This document shows positions 55,801-60,910 of a stretch of 64,000 nucleotides of DNA, one piece after another (within the stretch, counting starts at the first letter, position 1; each line of letters starts with the position of its first letter). Location of the stretch: assembly GCA_016787575.1 (NCBI GenBank), contig JAEUUO010000008.1, positions 1 through 64,000 of the forward strand, read 5' to 3'. Below the pieces are notes generated by a model, which was not told where the DNA came from, ran no database searches, and saw nothing but the letters and a program-made list of their open reading frames with translations. The stretch comes from Saprospiraceae bacterium (GTDB lineage Bacteria; Bacteroidota; Bacteroidia; Chitinophagales; Saprospiraceae). Position numbers and translations under genes: made by a program.

Positions 55801-56988
55801 TTGAACAATTGCAGCTGGATTTATTGGATCGCAATTGTCTGTAAATAAACCTGCAAATCTCAAATCAGGAATAATTACAGTACAGTTTGGACCTGCTGCG
55901 ATAAACTGAGGACCAGGGCACAAAATGGTAGCTACAGGTCGGGTAGTATCTAATAGGAGTACACCAAAATTACAGCAGTTCGCCGGTAATGCTGGAGGTG
56001 CTGGATCTAAAAATCCATTTCCGAAACAGTCCTGTGCACAAATTCTTACTGTAGCCAAACGAGTAGATGGGCATATTGCGCCACCTGGTACATAATTTGG
56101 AAATGTATTGACCGGTGCAAGTGGGCCAACAGATCTTTGACTAAATGTGAAACTTGGCCCTCCACAAACGTCCGTAGCAGAAGCCAGGCTTCTATAATCT
56201 AATAATACTGATGAACAGTTTGCATCCCAGTATTGTGTTTGTTGAGGAGGACACGTAATAGTAGGTATCGTTAAATCTCTTAATGTAACAGACTGAATAC
56301 CCGTACCTGTATTACCACAAGCATCAGTAACGCGAATGGTCACACCAAATGGTCCTTGTGGGCTAGTAGGACAAGTCAAAGCCGGTGGCAATGAAGAAAT
56401 TACAGTAGCCGTACTTAATAAGAAGGCATCCGTTGTACAGTTATCATCGACATTAGTACCATTTAAGGTAGCAATAATTTGAGGAGCTGTAACAGTACAA
56501 CCCGGCCCGACATCCAGAGTAATCCCCGGAGGAGTCACCGTAGGAGGCGTATTATCTCTTAATAAGACCACATCTGTACGGATCAAGGAACAAAGGATGT
56601 CATCCGATGGGTCTAATATGTTGCCTATAAAAAAGAACAGCGCTGTAACCAATACGTTTACATCCTCATTTGCACAGGTACCCGATTTGGGTGCTGTATA
56701 AGGAGTTCCCGCCAATGGTGCTTGGTCTATGGTAATTAATACATAACCAGGACCGGGCGTGGGGGTCCAACGAGGGATCACGTTAGGTACAACAACGCTA
56801 CAGCCAGCATCAAAATTGACTGTAAGATTTGGTGGTCCAGATGGTCCGGTCAAAGTATTACCGGAACCCACGGTACAGGTTGGCTGTGCGAAAGCCATTG
56901 GAGTCAAGCCTAGGATTAGGACTAAACTACAACACCATCCGAGTAACCTGGATCGTAAACTGGCGTCAAATGTGGAAAGGTTTATCAT
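40876..56988 (-). CDS. Giant HYR-repeat surface protein (5370 residues) with T9SS sorting domain
   Basis: One uninterrupted frame of 16.1 kb. A signal peptide ends near PMAFAQ. Residues ~36-960 hold HYR-like domains (VTPPGITLDVGPGC, SCPDNC-type breaks). Residues ~970-1220 are Gly-rich (GGGGGGASDIRVGG, YVGGQG) like glycine-rich adhesin domains. Residues ~1280-2340 contain PKD/HYR-like repeats with the phrase GVFTGNGVQ...GIHAVTYTVQ. Residues ~2340-3160 hold six units with VECDxxxN...WLxxNG...AxDxC; inside one is a Rossmann-like insert (~2650-2880, VALITSNPFPWG). A lamin-tail domain (~3270-3390), a proprotein-convertase P-like domain (~3500-3660), more HYR-like domains, a dockerin-like region (~4950-5080, ADVNNSATITSADVSEIRRL), a cohesin-like domain (~5150-5280) and a T9SS type A domain (last ~85) complete it. 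It is probably a surface adhesin comparable in size to SprB; that role is inferred. It follows the FAS1 lipoprotein gene by 12 bases. Confidence 0.93.
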   Translation of the reverse strand: MINLSTFDASLRSRLLGWCCSLVLILGLTPMAFAQPTCTVGSGNTLTGPSGPPNLTVNFDAGCSVVVPNVIPRWTPTPGPGYVLITIDQAPLAGTPYTAPKSGTCANEDVNVLVTALFFFIGNILDPSDDILCSLIRTDVVLLRDNTPPTVTPPGITLDVGPGCTVTAPQIIATLNGTNVDDNCTTDAFLLSTATVISSLPPALTCPTSPQGPFGVTIRVTDACGNTGTGIQSVTLRDLTIPTITCPPQQTQYWDANCSSVLLDYRSLASATDVCGGPSFTFSQRSVGPLAPVNTFPNYVPGGAICPSTRLATVRICAQDCFGNGFLDPAPPALPANCCNFGVLLLDTTRPVATILCPGPQFIAAGPNCTVIIPDLRFAGLFTDNCDPINPAAIVQTPPPGPFNASGLVCPNAITINVSFSYTDCNGNGPVVKNCGGIITVGDITPPSGTVVCPPGVTYLNLDVDPVTCQYTTATLPSNFFNGLATVADNCDPNPEIFTVCNNPPGIPCYTYNCYFLGPDLVELGARDCAGNVNPNIGTCEIFVRANPADANWTNPGRICLNTGQLPLNLCTLITGKLCGEWSGDQVSPGRCNAGGGIFNPTQPGAYAVTYTIGDANCHVELTRVINVEQSTNPPYLIADFALCACPDELIDLETFLLGSAPEGGNWIIQNPPGLNFVLLPPPGPGNSHAALYNDGCGISRVIYEYTDCNNNARRDTILVDFHRCSELEVATTDIRCQGDGTLSTLTNLRGCDDYIVRVFSGLIPGGSHMTTIGAFTFPTFNINPPAGNYSITWSVQDPSGVCPEISRTDVVTVYQKAPTPGSTYGIANPGVLCENRTWPVIISMFNAIDRAGNPLTADNIRWFGDGITDIGTTAEFLPPDTDYDGLPGPGFFTVCVNVGDPKCEETICTTVEVRNNVAGTCTIQDYRSCLDPKATISFSDLLASNALLGGKFTVTGVTSTGVNPPAVNQTFNFTGGVQQYVVPAGVFSLNIDAWGAQGGNGSWGGPCGSGGLGGFASGTLAVTPGQVLNIYVGGQGDSQFAVDANNPGGFNGGGNGGFDNFPQVANGGGGGGASDIRVGGVALANRVIVAGGGGGAGCNANGGSGGGLTGGNGVGFSGSIGGGGGTQASGGLAGLLTRGATNGASGQGGNGGTAVAAQGCGGGGGGYFGGGGGTSTQDHGSGWPAGGGGGSSYIGGVTGGTTNSGVQSGNGLVRITANPVDFDVNVKTGDMVTGLVYNGGCGYVDYEYRITSCPQDIVCTGRITINQKAHIDLIGEQTFCANDLALYTLRNNGTTRICGVNGVFAGPGVVDAGNGATATFSPSVAGEGTHLVTYTIGMNSPGGPNCQEVDTMVMVVYAASDPSFNLPNNICADVTSFTLSLSNPHASVNAGSPDGNAEVIWSGDGVTDGTGNDPTGTFNPSAAGPGYHLICVMTGEANCMKYNCKLIYVAPVNDPTLISDRSFACFDFDFGSGPFIIFDLSQLYAGINTTRGGTWSIISSASAAVVANESLRGGPGCYQLRYSLPARYAGATGGCAATSDDIFISLGEEPQTGFDMAEELCWDGIPGSVVIPTSYHGETYGNGTSSRTFQWTASIVSGAGPVPNFGTATSQNPTITVMGAGTFNICLTETLNYPACGNAGAYNCSRQYCELLTVHQTTVVSVPTWTRFGPLCTDDPCVDLDLRITGTTGGVFTGNGVQLDPSHPNYRFCPAVAGPGIHAVTYTVQNGAGCTAVQTHNIEVFAPVTAVCPQNNFGIACAVHRLGSVQTYGGFTNAAVSTLPVFISSYYTHGEFDLTGFLCPTATRGGTWTLISSPTNAIGSGITGFVQNNTLIYSDPGCYTVRYTVTAFPGADGACTSSYDYTLSVGEEPTPRFSIPDQTCWAVGVPTITYNIPANYLLSTNPHPNTTLFLRGYSSSNNAVATVSSGGLVTIVGAGTATICMQEHYDNSGCTFVECRKEFCQTITVTNTVTASSPTWTGFGPICVDAACVDLDALVTGTPGGVFTGQGVQPATSGHPNYEFCPALAGVGTHVVTYTVQSPDGCSNVLSRNIIVAPLANATLVNKQIPCILEPGGVIPLSVLFASNATTGGGTWTFAGTPPSGAQIMGGNLVFTQAGCYCFTYTVQTVPGATGGGCFAQNTACLQISEQPTPSFSVQNEICWSTNDPVTTFSPLVNSPSYDPAGTVTRSWVTNPTPLPAITLNTTNGAFTINGPVPVGGLVFDLCMTENITTPSCGPTSGPNQVTPPNAQIVCSEVYCERISIRDGTLLNATFTASPVNPCVGQSVTLTPVLGGGTFTGLGVTNSGNGGPGTFVANACGIYAVTYTVDDPNGCNNSYTLNIYTDTVRPTLNLPAPITVNCQNPLSPSMATWAAGASATDNCAGVTVTNRVFDRQSSCSPGTGIYVFVFTATDACGNTRVGYANYTVQDVTPPVITGGSNLVVECGNDVYARVYNWLDTHAGTTATDACDASTFLSWTNNFSGLINNYCGVAIPVVFTVRDRCGNTSSVTFTLQVRDQTPPVWNVRPQNLTVECDNSNDPYSQVSAWLRSNGNGVALDSCQTTINYTNNYNGLSGGCNRNTGSALVTFTAFDVCGNASSAQATVTIVDRTAPSILSPAKDTTVECDGRGNLQEFATWIANHGGATAADLCSGLTCQPLANARVALITSNPFPWGSGTYTATMNAVFGAGNWDLFDFNVNAATVFSRNYRLVYVDGGDFAANAFNTFVGNNNNLIESWVTCGGRLFLNAAPNQGGNINLGFGGVVIQYPAFTSNVIQAIPHAIFNGPFLPTGATYSGTFYGHSLVGPPTMKTIIRENGGTNGTVLAESYWGGGLVLFGGMTSTNFHSPQPNATNLKQNMLDYLNSTPLQTDLNVLNGGIFVWDTTLMRTEVTCGANRRLTYMFNALDSCGNISVGTIAKFIIRDTTLPVWSVPPSNATAQCDSRGNIAQLNAWLAANGNGTIQADACNGIVRVEHDLVREYDRCSNTDSTVYRFTAFDCSGNSASREASFIIVDTQAPTLVTPARDTTISCENLSGNNDDELIGWLNIRARFSTTDACSDQITYTNDYQSLNWVRVCGPSRFVDVTFRATDDCGNFTTSRARFSIVDTTRPRFLNCPPPIVQDAEKDHCDAYVTVPKLIAIDNCTHQDSIVITQIYGPNPVQYRFPVGTTVLKYEARDLCNNRDTCTIKVVVNDYWDVPSITCPSNVDVVNTPGVCGVNNLQGLAPVSVKDVCPHTAVIYAIRNEAGDTIKTGIRDASGSNFPKGNNSVCYTVQDQPILLITEVTQQIDATVVGTTSPLPTFIAPSDTNGDYVEVTNFGPSSIDLSCLSLQVFERGIMIGSYMLPNMPGPVLPAGGVLTLHIGAAIAGFPDNPARFFYNLNIPEAAINTPRGYVLNHLGLRNVDAVTTNGYNITGQGTPAMTAAGWSGTSATNNDRGSYYRWTIFDRNIADDWRLAEACEPSSIGTVNPILVPFVFPSNGLTTSMQTIAAQKATCCFNVLVRDTETPVCATNDTVTFSGLTGTASGPSCTSFSLTVPALPATKILDVWVRNLNLSITNFANSEVTLIHPDGTRIRLWNDGNCNGTTNINAFRISDLDPTKINAANCATLGTGLNYKPDQPLAALCPKSPVGTWRLEVENNTAAPSSLTLSSWSLTIIAQRAYAQRDTIISNIPNLCAADLMWIHPDVMDNCCMGTVDVQYIPVPMAGAPLPKVPTGGRVANGSKTTQRFDVGMTRVVYTLTDMSGNTGTCEFKVTVRDTQRPVFLNCPKDYTINLLGGECFAFLEVNPALNWFENCDSTRLVVNPPLNSQLSIGVHKITATITDRAGNSSVCMWTITVNEFRPNGTDLSCHDQINFSLGPNCTGTLTADELLAGINYGCKDKFTLIIEDWITGARHSNNFTTADIGRCFKVTVIDPTTGNKCWSKVCIEYKATPSISCPRDTTVPCNSSLDPSVLGNPIITTCVFDYDIHWDDVIEKAKDCDFPIAFIIHRTFTVTNELGNGSQCTQTIRVRGFDLSAIEWPRSYDNLDLPALKCNEKRYDKDVTPHILPSPYCVDGYLLDSAYWYATGGDPSIVDPFTRDLSGDRIPKRLGWNYLEGGVNDQHPNPSPIYYDEHPNWRNSGACWGPNQVVKWLGTGIPSLGGQPLSKDNKECNLSIRYDDEVYDVCANGYEILRYWKVRNMCLPPLAGVNPVEYIQVIKVLDQEGPKVAYPDTVIVGTGPWTCDGTWEVPFPWITDNCSDSVSYTVRSWTGTPIQQADGSWIIINMKLGVHNVIITAQDACGNKTEKSIKVNVIDNTPPVAVCDRNIVVSISGNQSAGDNYGKIFAEDINDGSFDNCKAHVFFKAIRMDQLRGTNNGSNANQADNGTNCAGVNGDDNPILDGNQIYFDDHVKFCCSDVGKKIMVVLRVFDVEPGDGPIAPSRMNQNGNLFGHYSDCMIEIEVQDKGVPTVVPPPNIVVSCWFWFDVDKLDDPNDPTFGRVVTDLGDRHKVVTNDLVCYNYCVRNDITGYPGYVPGAPPSNPPAWNRACDYYRSLFDTAHYDRKYELVWGFDGYVLSNCGNTPTISVNDNRECGQGQITRTIVARGPNGVSVTGTQIIWVVDCDPFYINGADNCDPDDDITWPGNCTGQATTIDGCGADISPDNPLLGRPVIENGADDLCSLISIEYVDEIFTIEPDACFKVLRHWTVIDWCQYDPSIDPTKGRWEYLQIIKVHDTDKPVVSISVGDCEPAVKNATNNICYGHLSITADATDNCSPLDWLFYDYKIDLFNDGIGQHSGYDYKVGPLTRKEFAAGRTPLFHHNPAADDENNPFDASGNYPVGIHKICWFVEDGCGNIGTLCQLFEIKDCKAPTPYCLTGVITVPMPTSKCVTIWAKDLDRGSYDNCTDQDDLLFYFNGDPNATSITICCDDFVAAGANDELLVDVQMWVEDEEGNTDYCKTVIIVQDNQDVCPNTGNAKGRITGDLKTEKGDETEFGDVQMYVGPTMKKQVITHSDGHFMFGDLDYGPASEYVVRPFRTDNPINGVSTADIVKIQRHILGIESLNSPYKLIAADVNNSATITSADVSEIRRLILGITSEFSKVQSWTFVPKAYAFIDPTYPFKAPREAVIAMPDAGKHNEDFVAIKMGDVTNNAQAHNFSGISSRHNDQLHLEIESGKLKAGEEYTIEFKSSNFKDIAGYQFTLKFDQEAMIYNGLKAGVLNVDESNFGMKSLENGIITTSWNNKEGLSFGKDEVLFSLTFTAMKDVNIEELLAITSDITTAEAYNAALDIKGVDLGVRTNNGVVESGVFELYQNSPNPFEVETSISFRLPNAGPALLTIYDVTGKVVRVYDIKGVKGLNTLKIEKDEIENSGVLYYQLDGAGHTATKRMTKLK

Positions 56989-57000
56989 GAGATTAGTTTT

Positions 57001-57702
57001 TTAATTTGATTTAACTTCGTTTTTAAATTGGCTGGTTTCTGAACCTTCGACCAACTTGTTAATAAAATATAGCTTCGTAGAGGGTTTGAGGTTAAGCTCG
57101 TCTTCAACTTTAAGCTCGTGCCCGTCCAGCGTTAATTTCTTTTTATCGTAATCATATATAAGTAGTTTGCCAACCATGGTTCGAACGGGAGATTTTCCTT
57201 CCTCCGTTGAAAAACCAAAGCCGACATAATTGTACATGAAATCCAGATTTTCTTGGGTGACCATTTCCGGATAGACCAGTTGACTGAATTTTGCTTGAGC
57301 CAAGGTTTTCATGGCAGCATCCGATGGCACCAGCACGGTATAAAGCAAATTGCTAGGCCGCATAAACACTGAGATAAATTTGCCTCGCTCCATGAACTCA
57401 GCAAAATGGGTATAACCCGGTTTGGATTTAATACCTGCTAAAATATCCCCATATAATTTTTGAAGTGTGGTATCTGAATCAAATGGACCTCTCACGCCAC
57501 TTCCTTCGTTGGCTTGTTGGGTAGATTCCACTTTAATCATACCGGAAGAATCCTGAGGAGTCACTTTGACTTCTTTCGATTGATTGGCGTTGGATTCGTT
57601 GCAAGAGGAAAGCAAAAAGACAGCAACTGCCATGCAGCAGTTTATCAACCATGTATGTATACATAGCTTGAGCTTAAGTTCTAGCTTGGTGCGTCTTTTC
57701 AT
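57001..57702 (-). CDS. FAS1 (fasciclin) domain lipoprotein
   Basis: The 233-residue protein has a lipoprotein signal (VAVFLLSSCNES, Cys34), a linker with many polar residues, then a FAS1 domain (~85-220) with FISVFMRPSNLLYTVLVPSD then AAMKTLAQ, and KLTLDGHELKV followed by a Tyr/Phe-rich last strand KLYFINKLVEG. FAS1 domains mediate cell adhesion or matrix contacts. The gene precedes the giant HYR protein by 12 bases in the same direction, so the lipoprotein is likely a membrane-bound partner or anchor of that adhesin. The lipid anchor suggests an outer-membrane location. Confidence 0.82.
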   Translation of the reverse strand: MKRRTKLELKLKLCIHTWLINCCMAVAVFLLSSCNESNANQSKEVKVTPQDSSGMIKVESTQQANEGSGVRGPFDSDTTLQKLYGDILAGIKSKPGYTHFAEFMERGKFISVFMRPSNLLYTVLVPSDAAMKTLAQAKFSQLVYPEMVTQENLDFMYNYVGFGFSTEEGKSPVRTMVGKLLIYDYDKKKLTLDGHELKVEDELNLKPSTKLYFINKLVEGSETSQFKNEVKSN

Positions 57703-58099
57703 CCTTGGTTTGGTTGTTTGTAAACTAAAAATCTACCGGAGTAGCAGAGCTACTCAACAGAAAATCAATAATTTACAAATAATTGCTTCGTCACCGGAGT
57801 CTTCGTTCCCCCGATTTATACCTTGCAAATATAAACAGGCCTTCATTGCCTAGTTAAAGAATCCAAAAAAAACTTATATTTTTTTTTTAATAACGTATAT
57901 CGTTGTGTAATATAATTTTATACACATTATCGTTATTATTAATATTTAAATTTAGGGGGGGTGGAGGGCTTGGGAGAAAATGGTTCATATACGATTAGAG
58001 GTGAATTTGTAAATTCATAATTATTGTACATTTACGTATATGAATATATTATAATGTATTTGGCATTTTACAGTCGGAATTTCACAAAATGAGCTTTTT
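57703..58099. other. Intergenic region upstream of the FAS1/giant-protein operon
   Basis: Nearly 400 bases without a convincing gene (a rightward frame at 57584-57853 is antisense to the FAS1 gene start). It holds the -7 box at 57826-57833, a run of seven G (57955-57961) inside a G-rich patch, and an AT-rich imperfect palindrome near 57904-57925 (GTGTAA ... TTATACAC). Confidence 0.5.
57826..57833 (-). promoter_or_regulatory. Candidate -7 box for the FAS1/giant-protein operon
   Basis: On the minus strand TATATTTG matches TAnnTTTG exactly. It would give an untranslated leader of about 120 bases before the FAS1 gene. A clear TTG at -33 is lacking. Confidence 0.45.
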
Positions 58100-58693
58100 T
58101 TATCTGTAAAGTACAGAGTCAATTTGGATGATTTCAAGTTGCTCAGAAACCATTTTTTGAGTCTTCATTTTGTAATCGGTACTTCCCATTCTGATTTTTT
58201 TCTGGTCATCCAAGACATAGATTTCCTCTCCAAGTAAAGTTTTTGACGGAATCCGGGCATCCCGACGTTTTGGCTGGACCATAATATGATGCAATAAAAA
58301 TTCTAACCGGTATCCTTGATTGTACCTGCTGGTGTCCCTCAATACTTGCTTTTTTTCCTCAGGGATGCTTGTAAAACCCTTGTCTGTCACAGCAAGAATT
58401 TGGTAGGTCTGGAAACCCGCATTTACAAACAAATGCCTGTTCCTGAATTGATCTATTAAATGGTTGAACTGATTGCAATTGCCTTGTGCTTGTAAGTAAC
58501 TATAAATTTGATCCATGATGTCATGAGACTGGGCTTCTTTCTTTAAGTCTTCCTCTGTTTTTTCTGCCGGAGTCGTTGGAAAACTGGCAGCGGGTGGTGG
58601 GGCATCTACTGCCGGTTTTGATTTTTTGCAGGATTCTGCCAAAAAAAACAAAAAGGGAACACACATTAAATGGGTAAGACCTAGTTTAAACAT
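58100..58693 (-). CDS. Lipoprotein, possibly a divergent FAS1 protein
   Basis: The 197-residue protein has a lipoprotein-like leader (FLFFLAESCKK, Cys22), a Pro/Ala/Glu-rich linker and a domain with YSYLQAQGNCNQFNHLIDQF, YQILAVTDKGFTSIPEEKKQ, LEFLLHHIMV and KMKTQKMVSE. The order (helix, FxVLAxTDxAF, LLxxHxx strand) is like a FAS1 domain, the same family as the neighbouring lipoprotein, but more diverged. It is transcribed leftwards like the FAS1/giant-protein operon, ~400 bases upstream, with its own promoter-like box. A related surface role is inferred. Confidence 0.65.
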   Translation of the reverse strand: MFKLGLTHLMCVPFLFFLAESCKKSKPAVDAPPPAASFPTTPAEKTEEDLKKEAQSHDIMDQIYSYLQAQGNCNQFNHLIDQFRNRHLFVNAGFQTYQILAVTDKGFTSIPEEKKQVLRDTSRYNQGYRLEFLLHHIMVQPKRRDARIPSKTLLGEEIYVLDDQKKIRMGSTDYKMKTQKMVSEQLEIIQIDSVLYR

Positions 58694-58715
58694 ATGTAAG
58701 GGATGATTTAAGGCT

Positions 58716-58723
58716 CAAAATTA
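58716..58723 (-). promoter_or_regulatory. Candidate -7 box for the 58693 lipoprotein gene
   Basis: On the minus strand TAATTTTG matches TAnnTTTG, 22 bases before the ATG. TTG stands 20 bases upstream, in good position for -33. Confidence 0.5.
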
Positions 58724-58849
58724 CATTAAAGAAGCATGAATCACAACCGTCATGCTGAAGTCCCTAATCTCATATATGAGGTTGTGTTTTATATTCAATA
58801 TTTTATGCTCATTCAATATATTGTTATTTCCAATTCATGATTGGTTGAA

Positions 58850-58925
58850 CCCCAAACTCCTTGAAGGAAATAATACGTTTTCACATCAAATTACTTAGAA
58901 CCCCAAACCCCTTGAAAGGGGCTTT
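58850..58925 (-). repeat. Two inverted copies of the CCCC palindromic element
   Basis: GAACCCCAAACTCCTTGAAGG (split across 58854-58875) and GAACCCCAAACCCCTTGAAA plus GGGGCTTT (58894-58921) are reverse-oriented relatives of the tandem copies at 59001. Both can form a short hairpin from CCCCTT/AAGGGG. Confidence 0.6.
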
Positions 58926-59000
58926 AATATATAAAAGCTTGAAATTTTACTTATCCAGTATAATTTTATAAAATCCTACATCGAAACAAACCCTTGCAAT

Positions 59001-59262
59001 GAATACAAAACTGAAAGCCCCTTCCAAGGGGTTTGGGGTTCAAAATATTCATTGATATGAGTACTTCTTTTGAACACAAAACTGAAAGCCCCTTCCAAGG
59101 GGTTTGGGGTTCAAATCATTCATTGAAATAAGCACTTCCCTATGAATACAAAACTGAAAGCTCCTTCCAAGGGGTTTGGGGTTCAAATCATTCATTGATA
59201 TAAGCACTGGCAATGAACACAGGACAGAAAGCCACTTTCTAACGGTTTGGGGGTTCCTGTAC
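59001..59262 (+). repeat. Tandem array of ~71-bp repeats with internal palindrome
   Basis: The phrase GAA(T/C)ACAAAACTGAAAGC begins at 59001, 59072 and 59144, with a degenerate fourth copy from 59215; spacing is 71, 72 and 71 bases. Each unit carries CCCCTTCCAAGGGG followed by TTTGGGGTTCAAA and a variable AT-rich tail with ATTCATTGA. The palindrome would form a hairpin in RNA or DNA. The unit structure resembles a REP/MITE-type dispersed element rather than CRISPR, because the spacers are nearly identical. Confidence 0.75.
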
Positions 59263-59309
59263 ATGTCTTTAAATTTCAAAGCTTTATACTTCAATTCTCT
59301 TGTCCTAGC

Positions 59310-59317
59310 TACCTTTG
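59310..59317 (+). promoter_or_regulatory. -7 box of a probably leaderless promoter (pccB)
   Basis: TACCTTTG matches TAnnTTTG and ends six bases before ATG 59324, so transcription should begin at or next to the start codon. An in-frame TTG at 59315 lies inside the box and is therefore an unlikely start. Confidence 0.5.
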
Positions 59318-59323
59318 CGGGAT

Positions 59324-60868
59324 ATGGATACTAAGAAACTGGATGCGCTCCGGTCCCGGAAAGAAGATGCACTCCTTGGTGGAGGTTTGGCGCGGGTCCA
59401 TGCACAACATGCAAAAAAGAAATTAACAGCTCGAGAACGCATAGCATTACTTTGCGATCCTGGTAGTTTTGAAGAGATGGGTATGCTGGTTACGCATCGC
59501 AGTTCAGATTTTGGTATGGAAGAACAAATCTTCTATGGAGATGGAGTGGTTACTGGTTATGGCCTGGTTAACGGACGTCTCATCTATGTTTTTGCACAGG
59601 ACTTTACTGTATTTGGTGGATCTCTGTCTGAAACACATGCAGAAAAGATTTGCAAACTCATGGATATGGCCATGCGAAATGGTGCCCCTTTGATTGGGCT
59701 AAATGATTCGGGAGGAGCGCGCATTCAGGAAGGCGTTCGGTCCTTGGCCGGATATGCTGATATATTTTATCGGAATGTTAGAGCCTCTGGAGTAATTCCA
59801 CAATTATCTGCTATCATGGGTCCTTGTGCCGGTGGAGCTGTTTACTCACCTGCTATTACAGATTTTATAATCATGGTAGAGCAAAGCAGCTACATGTTTG
59901 TTACCGGTCCGAATGTCGTTAAGACTGTAACCAACGAAGAAGTTTCAGCTGAAGATTTGGGTGGAGCCTATACGCATGCCAATAAATCAGGAGTAAGTCA
60001 ATTGACTGCTGATCACGATGAAGATTGTATTGATAAGATCAAACAACTGCTTTCGTACATACCACAAAATTGCGAAGAGCGTGCGCCTACTATAAATTAT
60101 ACTCCAGGCAATGAACTTCGATTGGAGTTAAATGAATTAATACCCGCTGTCTCTTCTCAAGCTTATGATATTAAAACTGCAATTGAAGCAGTTGTTGATA
60201 CCCATAGTTTTTTTGAATTGCAGGAACTGTATGCTGAAAATATGGTGATTGGTTTTGCACGATTGGCAGGAAACAGCATTGGAATTGTTGCAAATCAACC
60301 AATGGTATTGGCAGGTTGTCTTGATGTGAAAGCTTCAAAAAAAGCAGCTCGTTTTGTTAGATTTTGCGATTGTTTTAACATTCCTCTTTTAGTTTTTGAA
60401 GATGTACCTGGTTTTTTACCAGGTACCGATCAGGAATGGAATGCGATTATTTCAAATGGAGCAAAATTGTTGTATGCATTCAGCGAAGCAAGTGTACCGC
60501 GAATTACTGTAATCACAAGGAAAGCTTACGGTGGTGCCTATGATGTTATGAACAGCAAACACATAGGAGCAGATTTTAATTTTGCATGGCCAAGTGCAGA
60601 GATCGCAGTTATGGGTGCAAAAGGTGCCATTGAAATAATATTTAAAAAAGAAATTGAAAATGCATCAGATCCTTTGCATGCTGCGATTGAAAAAGAAATG
60701 GAGTATGCCGAAAAATTTGCAAATCCATACCATGCTGCTGCCAGAGGTTTTATTGATGAAGTCATCGAACCATCTGAAACCCGTATTAAATTAATTAAGG
60801 CATTTGCAAGCCTGGTCAATAAAGTTGACAACTTACCTAGAAAAAAACACGGAAACATTCCTTTATAA
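59324..60868 (+). CDS. pccB: Carboxyltransferase (beta) subunit of propionyl-CoA carboxylase
   Basis: From ATG 59324 the protein has 514 residues with the two crotonase-like halves of acyl-CoA carboxylase beta subunits: [73 protein letters not shown], then in the C-terminal half [16 protein letters not shown] and [15 protein letters not shown]. It transfers the carboxyl group from carboxybiotin to propionyl-CoA, giving methylmalonyl-CoA. The carrier and carboxylase genes lie ~22 kb away at 35503 and 37017. Start choice rests on the promoter box at 59310 covering the alternative TTG. Confidence 0.93.
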   Translation: MDTKKLDALRSRKEDALLGGGLARVHAQHAKKKLTARERIALLCDPGSFEEMGMLVTHRSSDFGMEEQIFYGDGVVTGYGLVNGRLIYVFAQDFTVFGGSLSETHAEKICKLMDMAMRNGAPLIGLNDSGGARIQEGVRSLAGYADIFYRNVRASGVIPQLSAIMGPCAGGAVYSPAITDFIIMVEQSSYMFVTGPNVVKTVTNEEVSAEDLGGAYTHANKSGVSQLTADHDEDCIDKIKQLLSYIPQNCEERAPTINYTPGNELRLELNELIPAVSSQAYDIKTAIEAVVDTHSFFELQELYAENMVIGFARLAGNSIGIVANQPMVLAGCLDVKASKKAARFVRFCDCFNIPLLVFEDVPGFLPGTDQEWNAIISNGAKLLYAFSEASVPRITVITRKAYGGAYDVMNSKHIGADFNFAWPSAEIAVMGAKGAIEIIFKKEIENASDPLHAAIEKEMEYAEKFANPYHAAARGFIDEVIEPSETRIKLIKAFASLVNKVDNLPRKKHGNIPL

Positions 60869-60910
60869 TTAGTAAAATAAATTACACGCAGAATAATATC
60901 AATCACAATT

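Larger units (their letters stand above)
58694..59323. other. Intergenic region carrying palindromic repeats
   Basis: About 630 bases without a gene. The left part is AT-rich and holds the leftward promoter box at 58716-58723; the right part is filled by the repeat family described at 58850-58925 and 59001-59262. A leftward frame at 59049-59294 merely translates the repeats (three near-identical blocks), so I do not call it. Confidence 0.7.

Noticed and set aside
41225..57004. Many long frames antisense to the giant protein
   Set aside because: They mirror the repetitive Gly/Pro/Thr-rich coding strand and have no starts or families of their own.
59001..59262. Possible CRISPR array
   Set aside because: Period ~71 bp with nearly identical spacers, internal palindrome, only 3-4 units and no cas genes in the window.
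59049..59294. 81-codon leftward frame
   Set aside because: It is the translation of the tandem DNA repeats (repeated LISMNDLNPKPLGR), not an independent protein.
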